From the NCBI RefSeq assembly GCF_014645655.1, contig NZ_BMMD01000002.1, positions 62,001 to 126,000 on the forward strand: 64,000 bases of DNA, given 5' to 3'. The notes beneath the pieces are model-generated. The model did not search any database, was not told the DNA's origin, and saw only the letters and a program-made list of their open reading frames with translations. This document shows positions 1-7,808 of this stretch, piece by piece. Numbering within the stretch: position 1 is the first letter of the stretch; every line of letters begins with the position of its first letter. This DNA comes from Agromyces bauzanensis. Lineage in GTDB: Bacteria; Actinomycetota; Actinomycetes; Actinomycetales; Microbacteriaceae. The translations under genes and the position numbers were made by a program.

Positions 1-1836
1 GTGACCTGAACCGCCGCGCACGTGTCGCAGCGGGTCGACGCGGATCTCCTCGCCCGCCGTCGCGAGCGCCACGAACGGCTCGGCGACGAGCGGGACGTCG
101 CCGGGGGCGCGCACCGAAACGGTGAGCACGCCCGCACCGTCGTCACGCCCGTCCGAGACCACGAGGGAGACGCCGCGGGCGGCGCCCGCTCCGCCCTTCT
201 CGTCGAAGACGACGACGCCGTCCGCGGTCGATGAGACGGCGTCGGGCTCCCCGACGGCCGCCTCGCGGAGGAAGAACGGGTCGCCGTCGGGGTCGACCCA
301 GTCGCCGAGAACCGCCGTGGTGAGTCGCCCGCCGCTCTCGACCGATGCCTTCGTCTCGCGCTGCTGCACCGGCGGCGCGTTCTCGTCGGGGTCGCGCACA
401 GCCACGGTCACGGTGGCCTGGGCCGTGCCGCCGCGTCCGTCTCCGACGGTGTAGGCGAACGACACGGTTCCGGATGCCTCGTCGCCGAGCGTGAGCTGCA
501 GCTGCTGGTTGTCCGACACGGTGTCGAGCCGCGCACCCTCCGGCAGGTCGCCGTCGACGCCGTCGACGACGAGCACGTCGCCGTTCGCGTCGTAGTCGTT
601 GAGGAGCACCGGCAGCAGCGTTGACCGTCCGGGCCGCGCCCCGAACTCGTCGGGCATCGCGACCGGCGGCACCTGGCTCTTCTCGATCGTGGGCTTCTGG
701 TCGGGGTCGTTCTGCTCGATCGTCTCCTCGTTGCGATCGTCCTGCATGAGGGCGTCCCAGTTGTCGATGAGCCCGTAGTCGCCCGAGGCCGCCCACGACC
801 TCCCGCTCGCGCGGTCGTTGAGCACGAGCGCCTCGCCGTTCGAGAGGAACACGAATGTCCCGGCGCCCGACGCCCGATCGAGATCGACCTCTCGCGGCCG
901 CGACCCGGGGCAGAAGCGCCGCGCCTCGCCTCGGGCCCACGCCGCGTGCAGGCATCCGCCGTGGATGACCGGCGCGGCCGGCGAGCCCACGACATCGTCG
1001 ACGAGCACCTGAGGCTCACCGCCGTCGAGGCGCACCGTCACGAGCCCCCTGCGATGCGCGATCGCGACCGACTCGCCGTCGACCGCCGGCGCCTGCAGCA
1101 CCGGATCGGACGACGACTCCAGGACACCGGTCAGGTCGACCTCCCGGCCGTCGAGCCAGAGCGTGCGGGCCGTCACGTCGAGCACGGCCCAGCGGCCGTC
1201 GACCGACGTGATCTGCACCTCGGGATCGCCGCCGGCGGGCGGCACCTGCCACCTGGCCGCGACGGTCTCGGCCTCGGCGGCGTCGACCCGCGCGATCGCC
1301 CCCGTCGACGGCGTGTACGCGAACATGACGCCCGCCGGATCGACGCTCGTCACGGCGCCAGCGCCGAAGGTGAGGACCGGGTCGGCCTCGCTGTCGAAGT
1401 CGGCGAACTCCGCGACCGGCACCGACCAGACGCCGCCGTCCGCCGAGACGACCACGCGCGAGCCTGCGAGCGCGACGGCGGTGGTCTCGGGCGGCACCGC
1501 GATCGTGTCGATGACCGACGAGGTCGTCGCGTCGACGACGCCGACGCTCGCCCGGTCGGGATCGAAGAGGAGCACGGTGGACCCGCGCTGCACGACCTCC
1601 GTCGCCGATCCCCCCGTCTCGACGACCGAGTTCAACTCGTGGATCGCGGTGTTCGCGCGGCCCACGGCCTGCAACCCGTCGTTCACGACCCAGACGGCGG
1701 CGTCGCCGAGGTCGATCCGCTGTGCCGCGTAGCCGCCGGATGCCACGGCGACGCCCGCCACGATGCCGACGATCGCGGTGACGGCGCCCGCCGTCGCAAG
1801 CGCCGACCGGTGGGCCGTGAGCCGCCGCATCCGCAT
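1..1836 (-). CDS. Large Ig-like/cadherin-like repeat surface protein (C-terminus beyond window)
   Basis: The frame is open from an ATG at 1836 to the left edge of the window, giving at least 612 residues with no stop. The start follows the kinase stop as TGATG (1-nt overlap), so the two genes are probably translationally coupled. A hydrophobic signal-anchor lies at about residues 11-32. A long repetitive beta-rich region (about residues 35-320) resembles a propeller-like ectodomain. Proline- and aspartate-rich Ig/cadherin-like modules follow, with DYDANGD and WVDPDGDPF calcium-binding-like signatures near residues 420 and 520. Microbacteriaceae carry very long Ig-like or fibronectin-type proteins beside MoxR, DUF58, transglutaminase, PP2C, FHA and kinase genes, and this looks like a member of that group. 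The role is not known; a cell-surface or wall function is inferred from topology. Confidence 0.8.
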   Translation of the reverse strand, partial: MRMRRLTAHRSALATAGAVTAIVGIVAGVAVASGGYAAQRIDLGDAAVWVVNDGLQAVGRANTAIHELNSVVETGGSATEVVQRGSTVLLFDPDRASVGVVDATTSSVIDTIAVPPETTAVALAGSRVVVSADGGVWSVPVAEFADFDSEADPVLTFGAGAVTSVDPAGVMFAYTPSTGAIARVDAAEAETVAARWQVPPAGGDPEVQITSVDGRWAVLDVTARTLWLDGREVDLTGVLESSSDPVLQAPAVDGESVAIAHRRGLVTVRLDGGEPQVLVDDVVGSPAAPVIHGGCLHAAWARGEARRFCPGSRPREVDLDRASGAGTFVFLSNGEALVLNDRASGRSWAASGDYGLIDNWDALMQDDRNEETIEQNDPDQKPTIEKSQVPPVAMPDEFGARPGRSTLLPVLLNDYDANGDVLVVDGVDGDLPEGARLDTVSDNQQLQLTLGDEASGTVSFAYTVGDGRGGTAQATVTVAVRDPDENAPPVQQRETKASVESGGRLTTAVLGDWVDPDGDPFFLREAAVGEPDAVSSTADGVVVFDEKGGAGAARGVSLVVSDGRDDGAGVLTVSVRAPGDVPLVAEPFVALATAGEEIRVDPLRHVRGGSGH

Positions 1837-3251
1837 CAGCCGACCTCCGCCTCGACGTCGACGCAGCGCTCGGCGCTCGGGCTGCCCGATTTGCCGTCCC
1901 GCGTGACGGTGACGCTCGCGCACACGCGGTCGCCGCCGTCGACCGCGACGTCGACCCGTGCCGCACGCTGCATGGGCCAGGGCTCGCCGTCGACCGTGAC
2001 GACGTACGCGTCGCCGCCTTCGATGCCCGGATCGTCCCACGTGAACACCACGGCGGCGCCGTCGACCTCGCCCCGCACGTCCGTGACGACGGGAATCGTC
2101 CTCGACCCCTGCACGACCGTGAGGATGCCTGCGCCGACGACCGCGACGAGCAACGCCGCGGCCAGCGAGATGCCCCACGCGAGGCGCCTCGTGGTCGGCG
2201 GCGCGGTGCGTCCGCGACCGGTCGACCCCTCGCGCAGGTGCGAGTCGGCACCCAGCCCCGAGCCGGACCGGTGCAACGTGGACCGCCGGGTGCGCCGACG
2301 CGGGCCGCGACTGTCGAGTGCGTGCTGCCCGTTGATGTGGGTCCGCTCGTCGAGGTCGACCGCGGTGGCCAGAGCCCAGTCGTCCATCGCCACCTCGAGC
2401 GGCGTCTGCGGAAGGCCGAGCTCCTCCTCGACCGCCTGCAGGTCGCGGATGAACTCGAGCGCGGTCGCCTGGCGGCACTTCGGCCGGCGCGACATCGCGC
2501 GCGCCAGCACGCGCTCGAGGCTCGCGGGCACATCGACGCGCCCGGTCGGCGCGGGCCTGGCCTTCTCGATTCGAGACATCAGCGTGATCGAGGAGTTGTC
2601 GCCCCCTGGCACCTCGAACGGGCTGCGCCCCGCGACGAGCGAGTACACGGTCGCGCCGAGCGACCACACCTCGCTGGCGACGGTGCCCGACACGTCGTCG
2701 TGCAGCACCTCGGGCGCCGACCAGGGGATGGACAGGCCGACGGTATCGCTCTTCTCCGCCTCGCCGAGCGTGGCGGCGATGCCGAAGTCGCTGAGCACGG
2801 GGTGCCCGTAGGCCGTCGTCAGGATGTTCGACGGCTTGATGTCGCGGTGCAGCACGCCCTGTCGGTGCGCGGTCTCGACCGCGCTCGCGATGCGCACCCC
2901 GATCGAGAGCGCCTCGGCGAGCGGCAGCTGCACGGCACGATAGCGCTGCCCCAGCGCGGCGGAGCAGTACTCCATGACGAGGTACGGGCGACCGTCGGCC
3001 GCGACGGATGCCTGGTAGACGGTGAGGATCGACGGGTGCGAGGAGAGCTGGGCCATGATGTTCGCCTCGGCCTGGAACATCTGGCGCATCTCGTCGTTCA
3101 CGACCTCTGCGAGGAGCACCTTCACGGCGACGAGCCGCCGCGGCATGTTCTGCTCGTAGAGGAACACGTCGGCGAACCCGCCGGAACCGAGCACGCGGAT
3201 GAACGCGAACCCGGGCAGGTTCGGCGGGGTGGACGGCAGACGCCTCGACAC
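1836..3251 (-). CDS. Receptor-type serine/threonine protein kinase with fibronectin-like ectodomain
   Basis: This is a membrane Ser/Thr kinase of the bacterial PknB/Hanks type, 471 residues from the GTG at 3251. That start is preferred over an ATG 105 nt upstream because GGGAGG sits just before it and the kinase fold begins a few residues later. Visible motifs are the glycine loop LGSGGFADV (residues 21-29), Lys44 in VAVK, the catalytic loop HRDIKPSN (135-142) and DFG (155-157). A Pro/Arg-rich linker leads to one transmembrane segment near residue 360 (ISLAAALLVAVVGAGIL). The extracellular tail of about 90 residues has a beta-sandwich look (VVFTWDDP, DAYVVTVDG) and two cysteines, suggesting a fibronectin type III-like sensor rather than the PASTA repeats of PknB. 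It lies with its likely antagonist phosphatase and an FHA phosphothreonine reader. Confidence 0.9.
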   Translation of the reverse strand: MSRRLPSTPPNLPGFAFIRVLGSGGFADVFLYEQNMPRRLVAVKVLLAEVVNDEMRQMFQAEANIMAQLSSHPSILTVYQASVAADGRPYLVMEYCSAALGQRYRAVQLPLAEALSIGVRIASAVETAHRQGVLHRDIKPSNILTTAYGHPVLSDFGIAATLGEAEKSDTVGLSIPWSAPEVLHDDVSGTVASEVWSLGATVYSLVAGRSPFEVPGGDNSSITLMSRIEKARPAPTGRVDVPASLERVLARAMSRRPKCRQATALEFIRDLQAVEEELGLPQTPLEVAMDDWALATAVDLDERTHINGQHALDSRGPRRRTRRSTLHRSGSGLGADSHLREGSTGRGRTAPPTTRRLAWGISLAAALLVAVVGAGILTVVQGSRTIPVVTDVRGEVDGAAVVFTWDDPGIEGGDAYVVTVDGEPWPMQRAARVDVAVDGGDRVCASVTVTRDGKSGSPSAERCVDVEAEVG

Positions 3252-3330
3252 GTTCCTCCCTGCACTCCGGTGCCTCGACGCCACCCGTGAACCCGGCGGC
3301 GACCGGTGCCCCCCATTGTAGGTTGGCGAG

Positions 3331-3383
3331 GGATGCCGCGACGAGGCGATGCTCACCGGGCTCGGGCCGGGCCCGCGGCATCC
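3331..3383. repeat. GGATGCCGCG hairpin between phosphatase and kinase genes
   Basis: Perfect 10-nt arms GGATGCCGCG (3331-3340) and CGCGGCATCC (3374-3383) enclose 33 nt that are GC-rich and partly self-complementary. It starts directly after the phosphatase stop and about 80 nt before the kinase start. It may act as a partial terminator that lowers kinase expression relative to the phosphatase, or as an mRNA stabiliser. The same word forms hairpins elsewhere in this window. Confidence 0.5.
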
Positions 3384-3384
3384 G

Positions 3385-4209
3385 TCAGTGCAGGTCGCCG
3401 CCGCCGGCGCTGTGCCGTGCCCCGGACGGGCGCGCGACCTTCAGCACGTCGACCACGATCACCGTCACGTTGTCGCGTCCGCCGTTGCCGAGCGCGGCCT
3501 CGACGAGTTGGCGCGCCGCGGCGTCCGCCTTGCGGTTGGCCATGAGGAAGTGGCGGATCCCGTACGCCGTGAGCTCCTTGGTGAGCCCGTCGGAGCAGAT
3601 GAGCAGGCGCATCCCCTCCTCGATCGCGATGGCGCGGTAGTCGGGGATCGGCGCCTCGTGGAAGCCGACGGCGCGCGTGATCACGTTCGAGTGCGGGTGC
3701 GTATCGGCCTCTTCGCGCGTGATCTGGCCGGCGTCGACGAGCTCCTGCACGATCGAGTGGTCCACCGTGAGCTGCTCGAGCACGCCGCCGACGAGGCGGT
3801 ACACGCGCGAGTCGCCGATGTTGAAGACGATCCAGGCTGGCTCGTCGGAGATCGCGCCGAGCGCGGCGCCCGTGACGGTCGTGCCGCTGCCCTCGTCGGT
3901 GACCCCCGCGCCGCGGCCCATGTCCTGGACGGCGAGTCGCAGCGACTGGTCGATCTCCGGCGTGCCCATGAGCGGCTTCCCGCCGTGCTCGGCCAGTCGC
4001 GTCACGACCGCGGCACTCGCGAAATCGCCGGCCGCGTGCCCGCCCATGCCGTCGGCCACGGCGAAGATGGGCGCCTGGGCCACGTAGCTGTCTTCATTGA
4101 CCTCGCGGCGCAGGCCCGCGTCGGTCGTCGCGGCCCACGAGATCTCGAGCTCGGTGCCGTCGGGCAGGTCGACGCGATGCCGGGCGTTGCCGTTGCCAAT
4201 CTGCGTCAC
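3385..4209 (-). CDS. PP2C-family Ser/Thr protein phosphatase
   Basis: This 274-residue protein is a metal-dependent (PPM/PP2C) phosphatase, expected to reverse the action of the neighbouring kinase in the cytoplasm. Diagnostic motifs are NEDSYV near residue 38, VADGMGGHAAG near residue 52, the central SDEPAWIVFNIGDSRVY block, HPHSNVITRAVG, and LLICSDGLTKEL near the C-terminus; all metal-binding aspartates of the family appear present. It starts with GTG at 4209, and GTGA overlaps the stop of the upstream FHA gene by 4 nt. There is no transmembrane segment, so it resembles soluble PstP-like enzymes lacking the membrane anchor. Confidence 0.93.
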   Translation of the reverse strand: MTQIGNGNARHRVDLPDGTELEISWAATTDAGLRREVNEDSYVAQAPIFAVADGMGGHAAGDFASAAVVTRLAEHGGKPLMGTPEIDQSLRLAVQDMGRGAGVTDEGSGTTVTGAALGAISDEPAWIVFNIGDSRVYRLVGGVLEQLTVDHSIVQELVDAGQITREEADTHPHSNVITRAVGFHEAPIPDYRAIAIEEGMRLLICSDGLTKELTAYGIRHFLMANRKADAAARQLVEAALGNGGRDNVTVIVVDVLKVARPSGARHSAGGGDLH

Positions 4210-5342
4210 GGGTGCGGCCTGCTGTCTGTCGGGTATGGCGCTGCGGGGGCTCCGGGGGCGGGAGCAAGGAAGATCTCGATGATCGTACCGTCTCCGAGGT
4301 CGAGGCTGGTGCCCGGCGGGACCACGATCGACTCACCCGACCGCATCCGACGCGTACCGGACGCGCCATGCACGACGGTGCCGTTCGTGGAGCGCAGGTC
4401 GGTCGCCACGAGGCGCGTGCCCTCCACGCGCAGTTCGAGGTGCGTGCCCGAGACCACGGCCTGCGGCGAGTCGACCGTGACGAGCTCGTGCGCGGCGCCC
4501 GCGCCGCCCGGGATGCGCGGCGAGAGCGGACGGCGTCCGATGAGCACGGGCGCGATGACCGGATGCGGCGGGCCGCCGCCGATGGCGAAGGCGGGCACGA
4601 GGGTCGCCGGGAGCGCCGACGGGGGCGCCGGGGCCTCCGTCGCTTCGTCCGCCGCGGGGCCCGGCGGCGCGGCCGGGCCGGCATGCCCGGGGAGTTCGCC
4701 GTCGAACGTGGGGATCGTCACGGGCATGGTCGCCGCCGGTTGCGACGGCGACGACCGGTGGACCGTGTCGTCCTCCTCGCCGTACGGCACTCCCCCGCGA
4801 CGTGGCATGAGGATCGTGTCGGCGCCGGCGGCCGCGGCCGTGGCGTCTCGGAGCGCCGCCGCCGCGTCGCGCGCCGCGTCGGGGGCCGACTCCCATTCGA
4901 TCGACGTCGCGCAGAGGCTCGCGTGCGCGTGCGGCACGGGATCGGTGGCGTGGCCGAGTCGGTCGAGGGGGGACTCGGCGGAGGTGATGCGCAGGGCCAC
5001 CACGTCGGCGAACTCGGCGAGATGCCAGGGCCGGATGCCGCGGGCGTCGAACCGTCGCGTGCCGCCCGGCGAGGTGAGGTCGACGACGGCGTTCCCGCGC
5101 ACGACCGCGGTGACCTCGGTGGGGTCTGCGCTGGGCCACCAGACGATCGCGAACGCGTCGACCTGCCCGGCGGAGCCGACGGGGATCGACCCGACGAGGG
5201 CCTCGATCTGCACGCGTTCGTCGCCGGCCGCCTCGGCGAGCGCCGATGAGCCGGCTTCGGGCGCGGGCGCGGCGAGCGCGGCGATGAATCGACCGCCCAC
5301 GACGATGTCCCACGCGACCGCGCCGGGTACCGCGGCGCTCAT
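4206..5342 (-). CDS. FHA domain protein (phosphothreonine reader)
   Basis: About 378 residues if started at the ATG at 5342, which has GGGA six nt upstream; an in-frame ATG at 5360 is the alternative. The C-terminal region from about residue 275 is a forkhead-associated domain with the signature RSTNGTVVHG and the strands LIGRR and VVSGTHLEL that bind phosphothreonine. The N-terminal half (about residues 1-130) is an alpha/beta region typical of actinobacterial FHA proteins next to PP2C genes, and the middle is a Pro/Ala-rich linker. It is the first gene of the FHA-PP2C-kinase-Ig unit and overlaps the phosphatase start by 4 nt. It probably recruits phosphorylated partners of the kinase; targets cannot be told from sequence. 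Confidence 0.85.
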   Translation of the reverse strand: MSAAVPGAVAWDIVVGGRFIAALAAPAPEAGSSALAEAAGDERVQIEALVGSIPVGSAGQVDAFAIVWWPSADPTEVTAVVRGNAVVDLTSPGGTRRFDARGIRPWHLAEFADVVALRITSAESPLDRLGHATDPVPHAHASLCATSIEWESAPDAARDAAAALRDATAAAAGADTILMPRRGGVPYGEEDDTVHRSSPSQPAATMPVTIPTFDGELPGHAGPAAPPGPAADEATEAPAPPSALPATLVPAFAIGGGPPHPVIAPVLIGRRPLSPRIPGGAGAAHELVTVDSPQAVVSGTHLELRVEGTRLVATDLRSTNGTVVHGASGTRRMRSGESIVVPPGTSLDLGDGTIIEIFLAPAPGAPAAPYPTDSRPHP

Positions 5343-5392
5343 GAGGGATCCCGCGACCATGGCGACCAGTCTGGCACCGTCGTGCCCGGTCG

Positions 5393-5622
5393 TCAGCCGA
5401 TGCGGCTCATGACGTGCATGATCCGCGTGTCGTCCTCGAAGCGGTGGTTCGAGAGGTCCTTGCCGTAGCCCGAGTGCTTGAACCCGTCGTGCGGCATGTC
5501 CGACACGAACGGGATGTGGGTGTCGATCCGGACGCAGCCGGGTCGATGAGGTCGATGACGGCGTCGCCGCGCGCCTCGACGTACTCGCCGCCGACGAAGC
5601 TCCGGAGTGGTGCGGTGCCCAT
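5393..5622 (-). pseudogene. Gutted aldehyde dehydrogenase (gamma-aminobutyraldehyde dehydrogenase type)
   Basis: From the ATG at 5622 the sequence reads MGTAPLRSFVGGEYVEARGD, a typical N-terminus of an aldehyde dehydrogenase, for about 31 residues up to LIDPAA. It then jumps, in another frame, to the extreme C-terminus of the family (IDTHIPFVSDMPHDGF, HSGYGKDLS, HVMSRIG) ending at a stop at 5393. The family has about 475 residues, so roughly 400 codons including the NAD site and catalytic Cys/Glu are missing, and the two ends are out of frame. The junction lies near 5535. It sits divergent to the Lrp-aminotransferase-FAD oxidase genes, where a functional enzyme would oxidise the aldehyde made by amine breakdown. 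Confidence 0.85.
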
Positions 5623-5751
5623 GCAGATACGTCCTCTGGTCGTCGAGACTCGGACGCGCCGGACGCGCCGGACGCGCCGGTCGCGGCACGGCCCGCGGCG
5701 CCGTGGGCCCATGGTAGCCCGTATTCGTGGTATGGCGAGGACTGAGATGTG

Positions 5752-5818
5752 GAATCAGTTGTCAGGGAGGCAGGATTCGACTGATTCACTTGCATGCGGC
5801 ATCCGCCACTGTCACAAT
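5752..5818 (+). promoter_or_regulatory. Candidate operator and leaderless -10 for the Lrp-family regulator
   Basis: A perfect 8-nt inverted repeat GAATCAGT (5752-5759) and ACTGATTC (5780-5787) lies in the divergent gap and could bind the Lrp-family protein encoded next door. CACAAT at 5813-5818 ends 6 nt before the ATG, the distance expected of a -10 box for a leaderless transcript; no Shine-Dalgarno is visible. Assigned by pattern only. Confidence 0.35.
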
Positions 5819-5824
5819 CGACGA

Positions 5825-6307
5825 ATGACGAACACAGCCCGCTCGGCTTCGCCGCGCCCGGTGACCCTCGACGACGTGTCGAAGGCGATCATCGAGCAGT
5901 TGCAGGCCGACGGGCGCCGGTCGTACGCCGACATCGGCAAGGCGGTCGGGCTGAGCGAGGCGGCCGTGCGGCAGCGCGTCCAGCGGCTCACCGAGTCGGG
6001 CGTGATGCAGATCGTCGCCGTGACCGACCCGATGCAGCTCGGGTTCACCCGGCAGGCGATGATCGGCATCCGCGCGGGCGGCGACACGCGAGAGCTCGCC
6101 GAGCGTCTCTCCGAGATCGCCGAGATCGACTACGTCGTGCTCACGGCCGGCAGTTTCGACCTGCTCGCCGAGGTCGTATGCGAGAACGACGAGGAGCTCA
6201 TCGACCTCCTCAACTCGCGCATCCGGGGCCTGCCCGGCGTGCTGAGCACCGAGACGTTCGTCTACCTGAAGCTGCAGAAGCAGTTCTACAACTGGGGCAC
6301 CCGCTGA
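5825..6307 (+). CDS. Lrp/AsnC family transcriptional regulator
   Basis: A 160-residue regulator from the ATG at 5825. An N-terminal winged helix-turn-helix (about residues 14-65: IIEQLQADGRRSYADIGKAV, then LSEAAVRQRVQRL) is followed by the alpha/beta RAM domain (about 80-155) that binds amino acids and makes octamers. It precedes an aminotransferase and an FAD amine oxidase by 28 nt and is therefore probably their local regulator, with an amine or amino acid as effector (inferred). Similar Lrp-aminotransferase-oxidase loci occur in related Actinobacteria for putrescine or GABA use. Confidence 0.93.
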   Translation: MTNTARSASPRPVTLDDVSKAIIEQLQADGRRSYADIGKAVGLSEAAVRQRVQRLTESGVMQIVAVTDPMQLGFTRQAMIGIRAGGDTRELAERLSEIAEIDYVVLTAGSFDLLAEVVCENDEELIDLLNSRIRGLPGVLSTETFVYLKLQKQFYNWGTR

Positions 6308-6335
6308 GCGGGCACCCCGCCAAAGGAGGACAGCA

Positions 6336-7808
6336 ATGACCACCCTCGACTCGGCGACGAATGCCGGGACCACCGGCTACGATGACGCCGCGCTGCAGCA
6401 GAAGGCGAAGGACCACCTCTGGATGCACTTCGCACGCCAGTCGACGATGGAGACGTCCGGGGTTCCCATCATCACGCGCGGCGTCGGCCATCACATCTAC
6501 GACATCCACGGCCGGGAGTACATCGACGGGCTCTCGGGCCTCTTCGTGGTGAACGCGGGACACGGACGCCGCCGACTCGCCGAGGCGGCGGCGAAGCAGG
6601 CCGAGCAGCTCGCCTTCTTCCCGATCTGGTCGTACGCCCACCCGTCGGCCATCGAACTCGCCGACCGTCTCGCCGGCTACGCCCCCGGCGACCTGAACCA
6701 CGTCTTCTTCTCGACCGGCGGGGGCGAGGCCGTCGAGACGGCGTTCAAGCTCGCCAAGTACTACTGGAAGCTCAAGGGCCGGCCGACGAAGCACAAGGTC
6801 ATCTCGAGGGCGGTCGCCTATCACGGCACACCGCAGGGCGCCCTCGCCATCACGGGCATCCCGGCGATGAAGGAGATGTTCGAACCGGTCACCCCCGGCG
6901 GCTTCCGCGTGCCAAACACGAACTTCTACCGTGCGGCCGACGTCGGCGCGCCGTCCGACGACGTGGAGGCGTTCGGCATCTGGGCCGCGAATCGCATCGA
7001 GGAGATGATCCTCTTCGAAGGCCCCGAGACGATCGCGGCGGTCTTCCTGGAGCCCGTGCAGAACTCGGGCGGATGCTTCCCGCCGCCCCCCGGCTACTTC
7101 CGGCGCGTGCGCGAGATCTGCGACCAGTACGACGTGCTGCTCGTCGCCGACGAGGTGATCACGGGCTTCGGCCGCATCGGGAACATGTTCGCCTCGACCA
7201 CCTACGGGTTCCAGCCCGACATGATCACGTGCGCCAAGGGGATGACCTCGGGGTACTCCCCGATCGGCGCGACGATCATCTCGGAGCGGATCTACGAGCC
7301 GTTCAAGACCGGCACGACGTCGTTCTACCACGGCTACACCTTCGGTGGGCACCCGGTGTCGGCTGCGGTGGCGCTCGAGAATCTCGACATCTTCGAGGAG
7401 GAGGGCCTCAACGAGCGCGTCCGTGAGAACTCGCCGCTGTTCCGTGCCGAGCTCCAGAAGCTGCTCGACATCCCGATCGTCGGCGACGTGCGCGGCGACG
7501 GCTACTTCTTCGGCATCGAGCTCGTGAAGGACAAGGCGACCCGGGAGACCTTCAACGACGAGGAGTCGGAGCACCTGCTCCGGGGCTTCCTGTCGAAGGC
7601 GCTGTACGACGCCGGCCTCTACTGCCGCGCGGACGACCGCGGAGACCCCGTGATCCAGCTCGCCCCGCCGCTCACGATCGGCGAGCCCGAGTTCCAGGAG
7701 ATCGAGCAGATCCTGCGCGGCGTGCTCACCGAGGCCACGAACCGTGCGGCCGACTTCCGAGGCCACGAGCACGGCGGAGAGCACCTCCTCGTTCCCGCAC
7801 GCGTCTGA
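6336..7808 (+). CDS. Class III (omega) aminotransferase, putrescine/diamine type
   Basis: This 490-residue PLP enzyme transfers an amino group from a terminal amine to a keto acid. Support: GLSGLFVVNAGHGRRRLAEA near residue 70, FFSTGGGEAVETAFK (PLP phosphate site), DEVITGFGR (ring-stacking Asp near residue 275), and the Schiff-base lysine in CAKGMTSGYSPIGA (near 300). AAAGGAGG sits 7 nt before the ATG, one of the best ribosome sites in the window. The stop overlaps the next start (TGATG). Length and motifs fit the putrescine-pyruvate/beta-alanine aminotransferase group; the true amine donor is not certain, but the FAD oxidase and the adjacent remains of an aminobutyraldehyde dehydrogenase favour polyamine breakdown. 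Confidence 0.88.
   Translation: MTTLDSATNAGTTGYDDAALQQKAKDHLWMHFARQSTMETSGVPIITRGVGHHIYDIHGREYIDGLSGLFVVNAGHGRRRLAEAAAKQAEQLAFFPIWSYAHPSAIELADRLAGYAPGDLNHVFFSTGGGEAVETAFKLAKYYWKLKGRPTKHKVISRAVAYHGTPQGALAITGIPAMKEMFEPVTPGGFRVPNTNFYRAADVGAPSDDVEAFGIWAANRIEEMILFEGPETIAAVFLEPVQNSGGCFPPPPGYFRRVREICDQYDVLLVADEVITGFGRIGNMFASTTYGFQPDMITCAKGMTSGYSPIGATIISERIYEPFKTGTTSFYHGYTFGGHPVSAAVALENLDIFEEEGLNERVRENSPLFRAELQKLLDIPIVGDVRGDGYFFGIELVKDKATRETFNDEESEHLLRGFLSKALYDAGLYCRADDRGDPVIQLAPPLTIGEPEFQEIEQILRGVLTEATNRAADFRGHEHGGEHLLVPARV

Noticed and set aside
946-2811. A 621-codon open frame on the plus strand
   Set aside because: Antisense to the kinase and Ig-like genes, whose motifs are clear on the minus strand.
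3349-5412. A 687-codon open frame on the plus strand
   Set aside because: Antisense to the PP2C and FHA genes, low-complexity translation, no ribosome site.
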